Shown here piece by piece: positions 25,312 to 33,957 of a DNA stretch of 64,000 nucleotides (the first letter of the stretch is position 1; every line of letters begins with the position of its first letter). The DNA is from Streptomyces sp. GQFP. Lineage in GTDB: Bacteria; Actinomycetota; Actinomycetes; Streptomycetales; Streptomycetaceae. The notes beneath the pieces are model-generated. The model saw nothing but the letters and a program-made list of their open reading frames with translations, was not told where the DNA came from and did no database searches. A program made the position numbers and the translations under genes. The stretch is from positions 62,001 through 126,000 of the forward strand of contig NZ_CP089312.1 of NCBI RefSeq assembly GCF_021545335.1, given 5' to 3'.

Positions 25312-26919
25312 TCAGTCCTTGGCGGGTGACACGTCGGTCACCCTGCCCTGGGTGTCCGCCTCCAGGAAGCCAGCTCCGTACTCGTCCGAGAGGTAGACGG
25401 CTATCTCGGCAGGGGTGTCGCGCGAGGTGTCGGGCAGCCTCAGCGACAGGTAGCGGTACTCCGGATCGTCGACGTTCAGCTTCTTGTCCGCCTCCGCGAG
25501 GAGCACGGGAAGCCTGTCCCAGTTGAAGATGTCGAGATCGACCGGCTGTTCACTGGTGGACAGGGTGCCCGCGGATGTGCCCTTCTCCACGCCTTCGCCG
25601 GGATGGTACGAGTACTCGTCGTACTTGGTGTCGCTGCCGTTGACCATCATGCTGGCCGTCACGGAGTCCGGGTACGCGAGGAAGGAACCGAACCTGTTCC
25701 GCCCGCTCTTCTCCTTGAGCGCCTTGATGGCGGTGCGGACGCCGTCCGGGGTGAGCAGCGAGGCGCTCTCGGTACCCCCGGACTGCTCGGCATCCGGGGC
25801 GGCGATGGTCTGTGACGCGCTCGACCCTGGAGACGATGTGGATGTCGGGGCGCCCGATGCCGCGTCACCCGAGTCGCCGCCGAAGGGCAGCAGCCACCAC
25901 AGCAGGGCAGCCGTGAGCGTGGTTCCCGACACGCCGAGCAGGGCTGTCAGGCCGGGCACACGTCTGTGTGCCGGCGGTACGGGTGCGGTGGTCCGCGGGG
26001 CCGAGGCGGGGGACGGCGGGGCCAGCGGGTAGGAGGTGGGTTGGTGCCGCTCGGCCGTCGGTTGGGCCGGGGGCGCCGATTCGATGGCGGCCAGCTGTCG
26101 GTCCAGCACCGCTGTGGACGGCCGTGCCGCGGGGTCCCGTACGAGGACGCCCATCAGCACCGGGCCCAGGGCTCCGGCCCGGACCGGCGGTGGCACGTCG
26201 TCGTGGAGGACCGCGGCGAGGGTGGCCAGGGTGCTGGCGCGGCGCAGCGGGTGGTGGCCCTCGACGGCGGTGTACAGCATCATCGCCAGCGACCACAGGT
26301 CGGAGGCGGCGCCGCCCTCGTGGCCCGAGATGCGCTCGGGGGCCATGAAGTCGGGCGTACCGATGATGGAGCCCGTGGCGGTGAGGCCGGTCGCCTCGCG
26401 GATCGCGGCGATGCCGAAGTCGGTGAGCACCGGGCGCCCGTCGGGCCGCAGGAGGACGTTGGCGGGCTTGACGTCCCGGTGCTGGATACCGGCGTCGTGC
26501 GCCGCGGTCAGCGCGGCCAGTACTCCCCGGCCGGTCCGTGCCGCCTCGTCGGTCGGCATCGGGCCCTTGGCCAGCCGGTCGGCCAGCGAGCCGCCGCTGA
26601 CCAGTTCCATGACGAGCCACGGGTAGGTGCCCTCGCCGCCGTCGACGATGTGGTGGATGGTGACGACGTTGGGATGGTCGATCCGGGCCAGGGCCCTGGC
26701 CTCGCGCAGCACCCGCTCGCGCAGCATCCGCGCGCCCTCGGGGTCGTACTCGGCGAGGTCCCGGTCGGGCGGGCGGACCTCCTTGACGGCCACCAGTCGG
26801 TGCAGCACCACGTCCCTGGCCCGCCAGACGGTCCCCATCCCGCCTCCGCCGAGACGGGCCTCCAACTCGAAGCGCCCGTCGACGATCCGCCGTCCGGAGC
26901 CTCTGTCTGCCTCACTCAT
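25312..26919 (-). CDS. Membrane Ser/Thr protein kinase (PknB-like)
   Basis: 535 residues from ATG 26919; a GTG 30 bases upstream is possible. Kinase domain about 12-270: glycine loop 'LGGGGMGTVWRARD', Lys in 'VAVKEVRPP', catalytic loop 'HRDVKPANVLL', 'LTDFGIAAI' and 'GTPDFMAPERISG'. A Pro-rich juxtamembrane stretch and one transmembrane helix ('LTALLGVSGTTLTAALLWWLL') lead to a ~200-residue external domain without PASTA repeats ('FGSFLAYPDSVTASMMVNG', 'YLSLRLPDTSRDTPAEIAVYL'). The ligand is unknown. Confidence 0.9.
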   Translation of the reverse strand: MSEADRGSGRRIVDGRFELEARLGGGGMGTVWRARDVVLHRLVAVKEVRPPDRDLAEYDPEGARMLRERVLREARALARIDHPNVVTIHHIVDGGEGTYPWLVMELVSGGSLADRLAKGPMPTDEAARTGRGVLAALTAAHDAGIQHRDVKPANVLLRPDGRPVLTDFGIAAIREATGLTATGSIIGTPDFMAPERISGHEGGAASDLWSLAMMLYTAVEGHHPLRRASTLATLAAVLHDDVPPPVRAGALGPVLMGVLVRDPAARPSTAVLDRQLAAIESAPPAQPTAERHQPTSYPLAPPSPASAPRTTAPVPPAHRRVPGLTALLGVSGTTLTAALLWWLLPFGGDSGDAASGAPTSTSSPGSSASQTIAAPDAEQSGGTESASLLTPDGVRTAIKALKEKSGRNRFGSFLAYPDSVTASMMVNGSDTKYDEYSYHPGEGVEKGTSAGTLSTSEQPVDLDIFNWDRLPVLLAEADKKLNVDDPEYRYLSLRLPDTSRDTPAEIAVYLSDEYGAGFLEADTQGRVTDVSPAKD

Positions 26920-27022
26920 GGACGGGAGCCTAGACGCCACCACCGACAACGCTCACCGCACCCCTCACCGGCCCCGATCCCCGTCGTACGCTGACTCCCG
27001 CACGGACGGAGAGGAGGCCGCG

Positions 27023-27570
27023 ATGGCCGAGACGGCGTTGGCCGAGGTGATGGCCGAACTGGCCTCGCTGGAGGACCCCACCTCCTGGCGCTCCTGATCT
27101 GCCGCCCGAAGGCGTTCGAGCGGGACGAACTGGACGCCATACTGCGTGACGCGCGCACCCCCAAGGTGCACGACTGGCTCGTGAACTACGTGGTGAAGAA
27201 GAGCCCGTACGCCGAAGAGCTGCGCGTGAGTTGGTTCGCCGATCCGGATCCCGTGGTCGCGAGTGCCGGCTGGGCGCTGACCACGGAACGTGTCGCGAAG
27301 AAGCCCGAGAGTCTCGACCTGACGGGGCTGCTCGACGTGATCGAGGCCGAGATGAAGGACGCCCCCGAGCGGCTGCAGTGGGCGATGAACCACTGCCTGG
27401 CCCAGATCGGGATCGAGCACGCCGAACTCCGTGCCCGTGCCCTCGACATCGGTGAGCGCCTGGAGGTGCTCAAGGACTATCCGACCTCGCCGGGCTGTAC
27501 GTCTCCGTTCGCGCCCACCTGGATCGCCGAGATGGTGCGTCGGCAGGAGGTCAAGCAGGAAGCCCGTTGA
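27023..27570 (+). pseudogene. DNA alkylation repair (AlkD-like) gene with internal deletion
   Basis: A strong site GGAGAGGAGG precedes ATG 27023, which opens 'MAETALAEVMAELASLEDP' but stops at 27097. From 27082 a different frame reads 'LLALLICRPKAFERDELDAI', then 'KVHDWLVNYVVKKSPYAEEL' and on to the intact C terminus ending 'MVRRQEVKQEAR'. These are the two ends of the Streptomyces AlkD-like HEAT-repeat family; about 45 residues expected between them are missing and the join is out of frame. A 134-codon frame from ATG 27166 survives but would lack the N-terminal third. Probably non-functional. Confidence 0.7.
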
Positions 27571-27613
27571 GTCCTCGTATCCAAGTCCCTTCCGAGTCCT
27601 TGACGGGGCCGGT

Positions 27614-28123
27614 TCAGGCTCCCACCGTGCCGTCGACGCCCTCGCGCAGGAAGTCCGCGTGCCCGTTGTGGCGGCCGTACTCCAGGAGCACATGGACCAT
27701 CACCATCCGCAGCGAGACCTCCTCCTCCCATCGCGGCTGATACCCGGCCAGGTCCAGGGAGTCGGCCTCCCGCTCGATACGGCGCGAGTTCTCCACCTCG
27801 GCCTCCCAGGCAGTGAACGCCTCTTCCCTCGTCGAGGCGCTCGCGTCGTACGCCGCCTGGAAGTCGATCCGGTCGGACCAGACCATGGGGGCGTCGTTGT
27901 CCTCGAACACCCGGCGGAACCAGGCACGTTCCACCTCCGCCATGTGCCGCACCAGGCCGAGCAGCGACAGCGTGGACGGGGGCATCGAGCGCTGCTTCAA
28001 CTCCTCGTCGGTGAGCCCCTCGCACTTCATGGCGAGGGTCGCCCGGTGGTAGTCGAGAAAGGCCCGCAGCATCTCGCGTTCGCTGCCGAAACTGGGCGGT
28101 CCTGTGCGGGTGTCGCTGGTCAC
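27614..28123 (-). CDS. DinB-family protein
   Basis: 169 residues from GTG 28123 (GAGGAG eight bases upstream). A four-helix bundle of the DinB/DUF664 type: 'LRAFLDYHRATLAMKCEGLTDEEL', 'LLGLVRHMAEVERAWFRRVF' with the first metal His, and 'VMVHVLLEYGRHNGHADFLRE' with the remaining His residues. Actinobacterial members include mycothiol-dependent transferases; the substrate here is unknown. Divergent from the polysaccharide-lyase gene. Confidence 0.85.
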   Translation of the reverse strand: MTSDTRTGPPSFGSEREMLRAFLDYHRATLAMKCEGLTDEELKQRSMPPSTLSLLGLVRHMAEVERAWFRRVFEDNDAPMVWSDRIDFQAAYDASASTREEAFTAWEAEVENSRRIEREADSLDLAGYQPRWEEEVSLRMVMVHVLLEYGRHNGHADFLREGVDGTVGA

Positions 28124-28497
28124 CGGTCGTGCTCCTCGTCCGTGCCCGTATGAAGATTTTGCGAGTGTACGGGGATCACATGAACCACGTCCCACCTGCG
28201 CGAAGTCCGCATTGTCCGCCCGTGCGGCCCACCGGAAACTCGGCGTTCATCCACCCCCGATCTCGGCCGCCCGGACACGGGTCCGCTGCGCGCCGGCCTC
28301 CTGGAGCGCCTCGGTCCCGCACCCCTGCCCGTTCAGCGATCTGAACCGGCAGTCCTGCCGTCCATGTAAAGGTCCACGGGAAATAGCCCTGCGCGACCCC
28401 TTTCCCACTCACAGGCGTCCATGGCATGCTCACCGGTCGACGCAATCCTGAACGTCGTTCACATCCATGACCGGATCCATGGGAAGGGCGAACGGAC
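28124..28497. other. 374-base intergenic region, no gene seen
   Basis: Lies between the divergent DinB and beta-helix genes and should hold both promoters. I find no convincing coding frame or RNA gene. The ATG-rich part near 28420-28495 repeats ATCCATG twice before the ribosome binding site GGGAAGGGCG of the downstream gene. No operator could be assigned. Confidence 0.4.
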
Positions 28498-30183
28498 ATG
28501 AGAAACGCGCACACGGACACACCCGTCATCAGGGATGTCATGGGCATGACCAGACGGGCTCTGCTGGGAAGCGCGGTCGCCGTCGCGGCCGGTGCCGGGA
28601 CCTCGGCGGCAGCCGATGCGGGTTCGGCCGAAATCCCGCTCCTGTGGCGGGAGTTCAGCCGCACTCCCTTCACCCACCCGCAGATCCCGTACATCGGCCG
28701 AGCCGGTTTCCGCGGCGGGGCGGCGCACTTCCCCCGCCGCCCCGCCGTCGCCGACGTTCGGGACTTCGGCGCCATGGCGGGCGGTACGACAGACTCTGCT
28801 CCCGCGATCAACCGCGCCATCGCCGCTGTCGGCAGGGCCGGTGGCGGCACGGTGACCGTCCCGCCGGGCACGTTCCGGATCGACGACATCATTCGCGTGA
28901 ACCGCTCGAACGTGACCCTGAAGGGTGCCGGCAGCGGCCGTACGACGTTGTACGCGACGAAGAACCTCACCGAACTCATCGGCGTGTACGGCTCCCGCTA
29001 CGGCGGCGACAAGTCGGGCTGGTCATGGGCGGGCGGTCTGATCTGGCTGGCCCCCGAGGTCCGTTGGAACTCCCTGGTCGCCGCGATCAGGGCGAAGGCC
29101 TGGCCCTTCGAGGGCTGGACGGGCAACGGGCGCGACGAGTGGCGGACGCTCACCAAGGTCGCTCCGGCGCGGCAGGGGTCCTGGACGGTGACGGTGTCGG
29201 ACCCGTCCCGGCTGCGCCCCGGCACGCTGGTGCTGCTGCGCCTCGCCGACGACCCGGACCACACGCTCCTGGAGCACATGTGCGGCGGCGGGCCCGGACC
29301 GGAAACCTACGTCTGGGACGACAAGACCAAGCTGACGTCGTACGTCCCCTACGAATGGCCGGTCCGCATCGCCCGGGTCCGTGGCCGACAGGTCACCTTG
29401 GAGCGGCCCCTCCCGCTCGACGTACGCCCCGAGTGGGATCCCCGACTGACCACGCACGTACCGGAGTTGACCGGCTCAGGTGTCGAAGGGCTGACCCTGG
29501 AGGCCGTGGAGACTCCGCAGCAGCCGCATCTGCTGGACAAGGGGCACAACGGTGTCGTCCTGCAGTGCGCGTACGACTGCTGGGTGGACGACGTGACGGT
29601 CCGTCACGTCGACAACGGCTTCGGCCTGGTGGCCGCCTCCGCGTGTACCCTGCGCCGGACACGTGTCACCGGCCGCGGCGCCCATCATCCGTACTTCTGC
29701 CGCGAGGGCTCGCACGACAACCTCGTCGAGGACTTCACGATCGACGAGCGCACCAGCCCGGCGCCGTCCGGCACCCAGTTGCACGGCATCAACGTCGAGG
29801 GGCTGTCCTCGTACAACGTCTGGTCACGCGGCGACATGCAGGCGGGCACCTTCGACAGTCACCGCGGTCTGCCCTTCGCCAACGTCCGCACCGACATCAC
29901 CCTGAACAACAACGGCCGCCACGGGGGTGACGCGAGCGCCGGCCCTCTGTTCGGCGCGCGCTTCACCCACTGGAACATCCGCGTCACCAACGCCCGGGCG
30001 GGCCTGGTCAGGATCGACGGCCTGGCGCCGTACTCCGCGACCGTCGGCATCGACGAGGTCAGGGAGTTCGAGCAGATCGACGTACCGGATTTCGCCGGTG
30101 ATCTGCACACGCGACTGGAGCTGTACGGCAGCCCGCACGCGGTCCGGCCGAGGAATCTGCACGCGGCGCAGCGCGCGCTGTAG
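28498..30183 (+). CDS. Exported right-handed beta-helix protein (pectate-lyase superfamily)
   Basis: 561 residues. The N terminus 'MTRRALLGSAVAVAAGAG' preceded by a short leader is a twin-arginine-type signal. The mature protein starts its helix with 'VADVRDFGAMAGGTTDSAPAINRAI' and 'GGGTVTVPPGTFRIDDIIRV', the Pectate_lyase_3/GH28-related signature, followed by repeated Asn/Val ladder turns ('NGVVLQCAYDCWVDDVTVRHVDNGF'). It would be a lyase or hydrolase acting on acidic polysaccharide outside the cell. Start codon ATG 28498 behind GGGAAGGGCG. Likely co-transcribed with the alginate-lyase-like gene 48 bases downstream. Confidence 0.82.
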   Translation: MRNAHTDTPVIRDVMGMTRRALLGSAVAVAAGAGTSAAADAGSAEIPLLWREFSRTPFTHPQIPYIGRAGFRGGAAHFPRRPAVADVRDFGAMAGGTTDSAPAINRAIAAVGRAGGGTVTVPPGTFRIDDIIRVNRSNVTLKGAGSGRTTLYATKNLTELIGVYGSRYGGDKSGWSWAGGLIWLAPEVRWNSLVAAIRAKAWPFEGWTGNGRDEWRTLTKVAPARQGSWTVTVSDPSRLRPGTLVLLRLADDPDHTLLEHMCGGGPGPETYVWDDKTKLTSYVPYEWPVRIARVRGRQVTLERPLPLDVRPEWDPRLTTHVPELTGSGVEGLTLEAVETPQQPHLLDKGHNGVVLQCAYDCWVDDVTVRHVDNGFGLVAASACTLRRTRVTGRGAHHPYFCREGSHDNLVEDFTIDERTSPAPSGTQLHGINVEGLSSYNVWSRGDMQAGTFDSHRGLPFANVRTDITLNNNGRHGGDASAGPLFGARFTHWNIRVTNARAGLVRIDGLAPYSATVGIDEVREFEQIDVPDFAGDLHTRLELYGSPHAVRPRNLHAAQRAL

Positions 30184-30231
30184 CGCCGGAGCACCTCACC
30201 GCACGTTCACCCATCTGAACGGAGTGGATCC

Positions 30232-31515
30232 ATGAGCGCACTGTCACGCTTGAGCGTCCTCCTGGTGGCTCTCACCGCGTTCGCCACCGGCGCCGCTGTC
30301 CCCGCCGCCTCGGCGCATGCCATGCCCAAGGTCCCGCACACCGCCGTACTGGACGGCACCCGGCTCCAGCAGACCAAGCTCCGCCTCGATCGCGGCGACC
30401 GTCAACTGCGACAAGCCGTAAGGGCGTTGACGACCCGCGCCGACAAATGGCTGAACCAGGGCCCCTGGACGGTCGTCGACAAGCCACGGCCCGCGCCCGG
30501 CGGCGACGTCCACGACTACCTCAGCCAGGCCCCGTACTGGTGGCCCACCACTCCCCCGACCGCCGACAACCCCTGGGGCTGCCCGTACGTGCAGCGCGAC
30601 GGCGAGCGCAATCCCGAGGTCGACTCCGGCACCGACCGCCAGGACGTCGAGAAGACCTTCGACTCCGTCTACGACCTCTCCCTCGCCTGGTACTACACCG
30701 GCCAGAAGCGGTATGCCGAGAAGGCGGGGCAGGTGCTGCGCACCTGGTTCCTCGACCCGGCAACAAGGATGAACCCGAACCTGAACCACGCCCAGTTCAT
30801 CCCCTGCAGGTTCGACGGCCGGGCCATCGGCATCATCGACTTCTCGCAGTCCTTCACCAGCGTCCTCGACGCGCTCGCCCTGCTCGACACCGGCGCCCCG
30901 GGCTGGACCAGGACGGATCGCGTGGGCATGGCGCGGTGGAACAGCGACTTCCTCGGCTGGCTCAGGAACAGCGACTTCGGCAAGGAGGAGGCCGCCGCGA
31001 CCAACAACCACGGCACCTTCTACGACATGCAGCTCGCCGCCCTCGCCTACGCCACCGGCGACAGGGACCTGGCCCGTCGCACGGTCCTGAACGTCCGGAG
31101 CACCCGCATCGCGTCACAGATCGCGTCCGACGGAAGCCAGCCGCAGGAGCTGACCCGGACCAGGAGCTGGCACTATTCGACGTTCTCGCTGGTCGCCCAC
31201 ACGCGGCTCGCGGCCATCGGTCGGCATGTCGGCGTGAACCTGTGGGCGTACCGGGGCCCGGACGGGCAGAGCCTGTTCAGGGCGGTGGACTATCTGCTGC
31301 CCTCCGCGACGGGGGCCGCCGCCTGGCCGCATCCGGAACTCGGGTTCCTCCGGTACGCGGCGACCGATGTCGTCCACGCGGCCGCCGACGCCGGTGACGC
31401 GCGGGCGCGGCGGGCGGTTCCGTCGCTGGAGGCGCCGCCGGGCGGGGATCTGTGGGTGCTGCGTCCGGCGGCGGAACAGCTGGACTCCATAACATCGCCC
31501 CCGAGTGGACCCTAA
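30232..31515 (+). CDS. Secreted alginate-lyase-family protein
   Basis: 427 residues with a Sec signal peptide (MSALSRLSVLLVALTAFATG to about ASAHA). Alginate_lyase (PF05426) alpha/alpha-toroid: 'DYLSQAPYWWPTTPPTADNPW' and 'YVQRDGERNPE' form the substrate cleft entrance, 'AIGIIDFSQSF' follows, and 'EEAAATNNHGTFYDMQLAALAYATG' holds the Asn-Asn-His catalytic motif; later 'ELTRTRSWHYSTFSL' supplies Arg/Tyr. Acts by beta-elimination on uronic-acid polymers. Second gene of a secreted polysaccharide-degradation pair. Confidence 0.88.
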   Translation: MSALSRLSVLLVALTAFATGAAVPAASAHAMPKVPHTAVLDGTRLQQTKLRLDRGDRQLRQAVRALTTRADKWLNQGPWTVVDKPRPAPGGDVHDYLSQAPYWWPTTPPTADNPWGCPYVQRDGERNPEVDSGTDRQDVEKTFDSVYDLSLAWYYTGQKRYAEKAGQVLRTWFLDPATRMNPNLNHAQFIPCRFDGRAIGIIDFSQSFTSVLDALALLDTGAPGWTRTDRVGMARWNSDFLGWLRNSDFGKEEAAATNNHGTFYDMQLAALAYATGDRDLARRTVLNVRSTRIASQIASDGSQPQELTRTRSWHYSTFSLVAHTRLAAIGRHVGVNLWAYRGPDGQSLFRAVDYLLPSATGAAAWPHPELGFLRYAATDVVHAAADAGDARARRAVPSLEAPPGGDLWVLRPAAEQLDSITSPPSGP

Positions 31516-31536
31516 ATACGCATCTCCAATGCAACA
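31514..31536 (+). promoter_or_regulatory. Candidate NsrR operator upstream of nsrR
   Basis: AAATACGCATCTC at 31514-31526 is identical over 13 bases to the block upstream of hmp (32049). The full element is an imperfect 11-1-11 inverted repeat, the geometry known for Streptomyces NsrR boxes. It sits 17-39 bases before the GTG of nsrR, consistent with autorepression. Confidence 0.75.
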
Positions 31537-31552
31537 TTGATAGGGTGTCACC

Positions 31553-31993
31553 GTGAGGCTGACCAGATACACGGATCTCGCCCTTCGGGCAGTGATGCGC
31601 CTGGCCGTCGTGGACGGCGAAGAGCTGCTGACCACAAGGCAGATCGCCGACTCCATGAACGTCCCCTATACGCACATGGCGAAGGCCATCGCCCAGTTGC
31701 AGCACCTGGGGGTGATCGAGGCGCGGCGCGGGCGCAACGGTGGGCTGACGCTCACCGATGCGGGGCGGAGCACTCGCGTGGGGGACCTGGTCAGGACGCT
31801 GGAGGGGGACCGGGAGACCGTGACCTGCGAGGGTGACGCCCCGTGTCCGCTCGCAGGCGCCTGCCGACTGCGGCGGGCACTGCGGCAAGCACAGGAGGCG
31901 TTCTACTCCTCGCTGAACGGCGTGACCGTGGCCGATCTGGTGACGTCACCGACAGGACCGGTGCTGCTGGCGCTGGGCACTCCCCCGAACTGA
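31553..31993 (+). CDS. nsrR: Rrf2-family nitric-oxide-sensing repressor NsrR
   Basis: 146 residues, GTG start. N-terminal winged helix 'LTRYTDLALRAVMRLAV', 'TTRQIADSMNVPYTHMAKAIAQLQHLGVIEARRGRNGGLTL'. The cluster-binding loop has three Cys in C-x5-C-x5-C spacing ('TCEGDAPCPLAGACRL'), the [4Fe-4S] pattern of Streptomyces NsrR rather than IscR. Release of repression on cluster nitrosylation by NO induces hmp. The gene pair and the matching operator in front of hmp fit this directly. Confidence 0.93.
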   Translation: MRLTRYTDLALRAVMRLAVVDGEELLTTRQIADSMNVPYTHMAKAIAQLQHLGVIEARRGRNGGLTLTDAGRSTRVGDLVRTLEGDRETVTCEGDAPCPLAGACRLRRALRQAQEAFYSSLNGVTVADLVTSPTGPVLLALGTPPN

Positions 31994-32048
31994 AGCCTGT
32001 TCGCTATCACCGCTCGGACATCGCGACCCCGGCGGCCATGGCGATCAA

Positions 32049-32072
32049 AAATACGCATCTCACATACCAATT
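32049..32072 (+). promoter_or_regulatory. Candidate NsrR operator upstream of hmp
   Basis: AAATACGCATCTC (32049-32061) followed by ACATACCAATT, an imperfect 11-1-11 inverted repeat with seven of eleven arm positions matching. It shares 13 identical bases with the site before nsrR. It lies 36-59 bases upstream of the hmp ATG. Confidence 0.78.
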
Positions 32073-32107
32073 CATCTGCCCATGGCATCCAACAAGGAGT
32101 GTGTCCC

Positions 32108-33316
32108 ATGCTCTCTGCTCAGTCGGTCCCCGTCGTACGGGCGACGCTTCCCGTGGTGGGAGCCTCGCTGACCACGATCACGGAGCTGTTCTACCGGCGG
32201 CTGTTCGAGGAACGCCCGGAGCTGCTGCGGCAGTTGTTCAACCGGACCAACCAGGCCACCGGCGCCCAGCGCGAGGCACTGGCCGGTTCGGTGGCGGCCT
32301 TCGCGACCCTCCTGGTCGAGCGGCCCGACCAACGCCCGGACGTCGTCCTCTCGCGCATCGCCCACAAGCACGTCTCCCTGGGGATCACCCCCGACCAGTA
32401 CCCCCTGGTCGGACGCCACCTCCTCGGAGCGGTCGCCGAGGTCCTCGGCGATGCCGTCACCCCCGAGGTCGGCGCCGCCTGGGACGAGGTCTACTGGCTG
32501 ATGGCCAACGCCCTGATCGCCATCGAGGCCCGGCTGTACGCCGAGGCAGGTGTGGAGAACGGCGAGGTGTGGCGGCGCTTGGAGATAGCCGAGCGCCGCC
32601 GGGAGTCCGCCGACGCCGTCTCCCTCGTCCTGCGCCGGACCGACGGCCGTCCCACGACGCCCTTCCGGCCGGGACAGTACGTCAGTGTCCGCGTCGAACT
32701 GCCCGACGGCGCCCGCCAGATCCGGCAGTACAGCCTGTCCACCGCGCCCGATCACAAGACCTGGCGCATCACCGTCAAGCGGGAGCAGGCCGCCGACGGC
32801 ACCGTCCCCGACGGCGAGGTGTCGTCCTGGCTGCACGCCAACGCCAAGGTGGGCGACGTCCTCGACGTCTCGCTGCCCGCCGGTGACCTCGTACTGCCGA
32901 CGACCGGCACCCCTCTCCTTCTAGCCTCCGCCGGGATCGGGATCACCCCCATGCTGTCGATGCTCGACCATCTCGCCCTCACCTCCTCCTCGCGTCGCGT
33001 CACCGTCGTCCACGCCGACCGGAGCCCCCTCGACCATGTCCACCGTGACGAACAGGCCGACCTGATCAGCCGTCTGACCAGCGCGGATCTTCATCTGTGG
33101 TACGAGAACGACGCCCATCGCTCCCCCGGCACCAACGTCTTCGCCGGCCGTGCCACGCTCGACCACCTCACCCCCGCTCCCGACACCACCGCCTTCCTCT
33201 GCGGACCACTGCCGTTCATGCGTGCGGTGCGGGGTGAGCTGCTGACCAAGGGGCTGCACCCCGCCGCCATCCACTACGAGGTGTTCGGACCCGACCTCTG
33301 GCTCAGCAAGGGATGA
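32108..33316 (+). CDS. hmp: Flavohemoglobin (NO dioxygenase)
   Basis: 402 residues from ATG 32108 (AAGGAG eight bases upstream). Globin domain 1-140: 'ITELFYRRLFEERPELLRQLF' and proximal His in 'LSRIAHKHVSLGITPDQYPLVG'. FAD domain 150-255 with 'FRPGQYVSVRVELPDGARQIRQYSLS' (RxYS flavin motif). NAD domain 260-400 with 'LLASAGIGITPMLSML' and 'FLCGPLPFM'. Converts NO plus O2 to nitrate using NAD(P)H. Regulated by NsrR through the operator at 32049. The spacing of 114 bases from nsrR and its own operator suggest a separate transcript. Confidence 0.95.
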   Translation: MLSAQSVPVVRATLPVVGASLTTITELFYRRLFEERPELLRQLFNRTNQATGAQREALAGSVAAFATLLVERPDQRPDVVLSRIAHKHVSLGITPDQYPLVGRHLLGAVAEVLGDAVTPEVGAAWDEVYWLMANALIAIEARLYAEAGVENGEVWRRLEIAERRRESADAVSLVLRRTDGRPTTPFRPGQYVSVRVELPDGARQIRQYSLSTAPDHKTWRITVKREQAADGTVPDGEVSSWLHANAKVGDVLDVSLPAGDLVLPTTGTPLLLASAGIGITPMLSMLDHLALTSSSRRVTVVHADRSPLDHVHRDEQADLISRLTSADLHLWYENDAHRSPGTNVFAGRATLDHLTPAPDTTAFLCGPLPFMRAVRGELLTKGLHPAAIHYEVFGPDLWLSKG

Positions 33317-33339
33317 GACCCACTTCTCGCCCACCTTGC

Positions 33340-33366
33340 TGTCACACGTTGCCGGGTCACCCGGTC
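33340..33366 (+). promoter_or_regulatory. ECF41-type promoter of the AhpD-like gene
   Basis: -35 TGTCACA (33340-33346), 16-base spacer, -10 GGTC (33363-33366), 37 bases before the GTG. The spacer ends in CCC, as in several of the other sites. A small inverted repeat, ATAC-GTGT-GTAT (33367-33378), lies at the expected transcription start. Confidence 0.8.
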
Positions 33367-33403
33367 ATACGTGTGTATCCGTAACACGGCGAGGGAGATC
33401 AAC

Positions 33404-33877
33404 GTGGAATCGCGTCTCAACTACTTCGGCCACCCGCTCGCGGGGAAGGTGCTCAAGCACATCAACTCGGCCGGCAAGCTGGTGCAGGACTCGACCCTGC
33501 CGACCACGGTCCAGGAGCTGGTGAAGATCCGCGCGAGCCAGATCAACGGCTGCGGCTTCTGCACCGACATGCACACCAAGGAAGCCACCGCGGCCGGAGA
33601 GACCCCGCAGCGCCTCCACCTGGTCGCCGCCTGGCGTGAGGCCAAGGTCTTCACCGAACCCGAGCGCGCCGCACTGGAACTGGCGGAACAGGGCACCCGT
33701 ATCGCCGACGCGGCCGGCGGGGTCACCGACGAGGCCTGGGCGAACGCGGCCAAGCACTTCGACGAGGACCAGCTCGTCGCCCTGATCTCCCTCATCGCCG
33801 TCATCAACGCCTACAACCGCATCAACGTCATCAACCAGCAGCCTGCCGGGGACTACCAGCCTGGTCAGTTCGGCTAA
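33404..33877 (+). CDS. Carboxymuconolactone decarboxylase / AhpD-like protein
   Basis: 157 residues from GTG 33404 (GAGGGAG upstream). The CMD core 'LVKIRASQINGCGFCTDMHTKEATAAGETPQRLHLVAAW' contains the C-x2-C-x3-H redox site of AhpD-like alkylhydroperoxidases. The C-terminal half 'DEDQLVALISLIAVINAYNRINVINQQ' is the usual second helix pair. Probably a thiol peroxidase/disulfide reductant. CMD proteins are the classic partner genes of ECF41 sigma factors, and an ECF41-type promoter lies 37 bases upstream. Confidence 0.9.
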   Translation: MESRLNYFGHPLAGKVLKHINSAGKLVQDSTLPTTVQELVKIRASQINGCGFCTDMHTKEATAAGETPQRLHLVAAWREAKVFTEPERAALELAEQGTRIADAAGGVTDEAWANAAKHFDEDQLVALISLIAVINAYNRINVINQQPAGDYQPGQFG

Positions 33878-33900
33878 CCCCCTCCGGCCAGGCGCACACG

Positions 33901-33942
33901 GTCCGTCTCCACGCCGCCCCGACCTACGGCGTGGAGACGGAC
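33901..33942. terminator. Strong bidirectional hairpin terminator
   Basis: Perfect 16-bp stem, GTCCGTCTCCACGCCG (33901-33916) with its complement at 33927-33942, loop of 10 bases. It lies between the convergent AhpD-like and cupin genes. Confidence 0.85.
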
Positions 33943-33957
33943 TCAGTCGTGCGCGGG

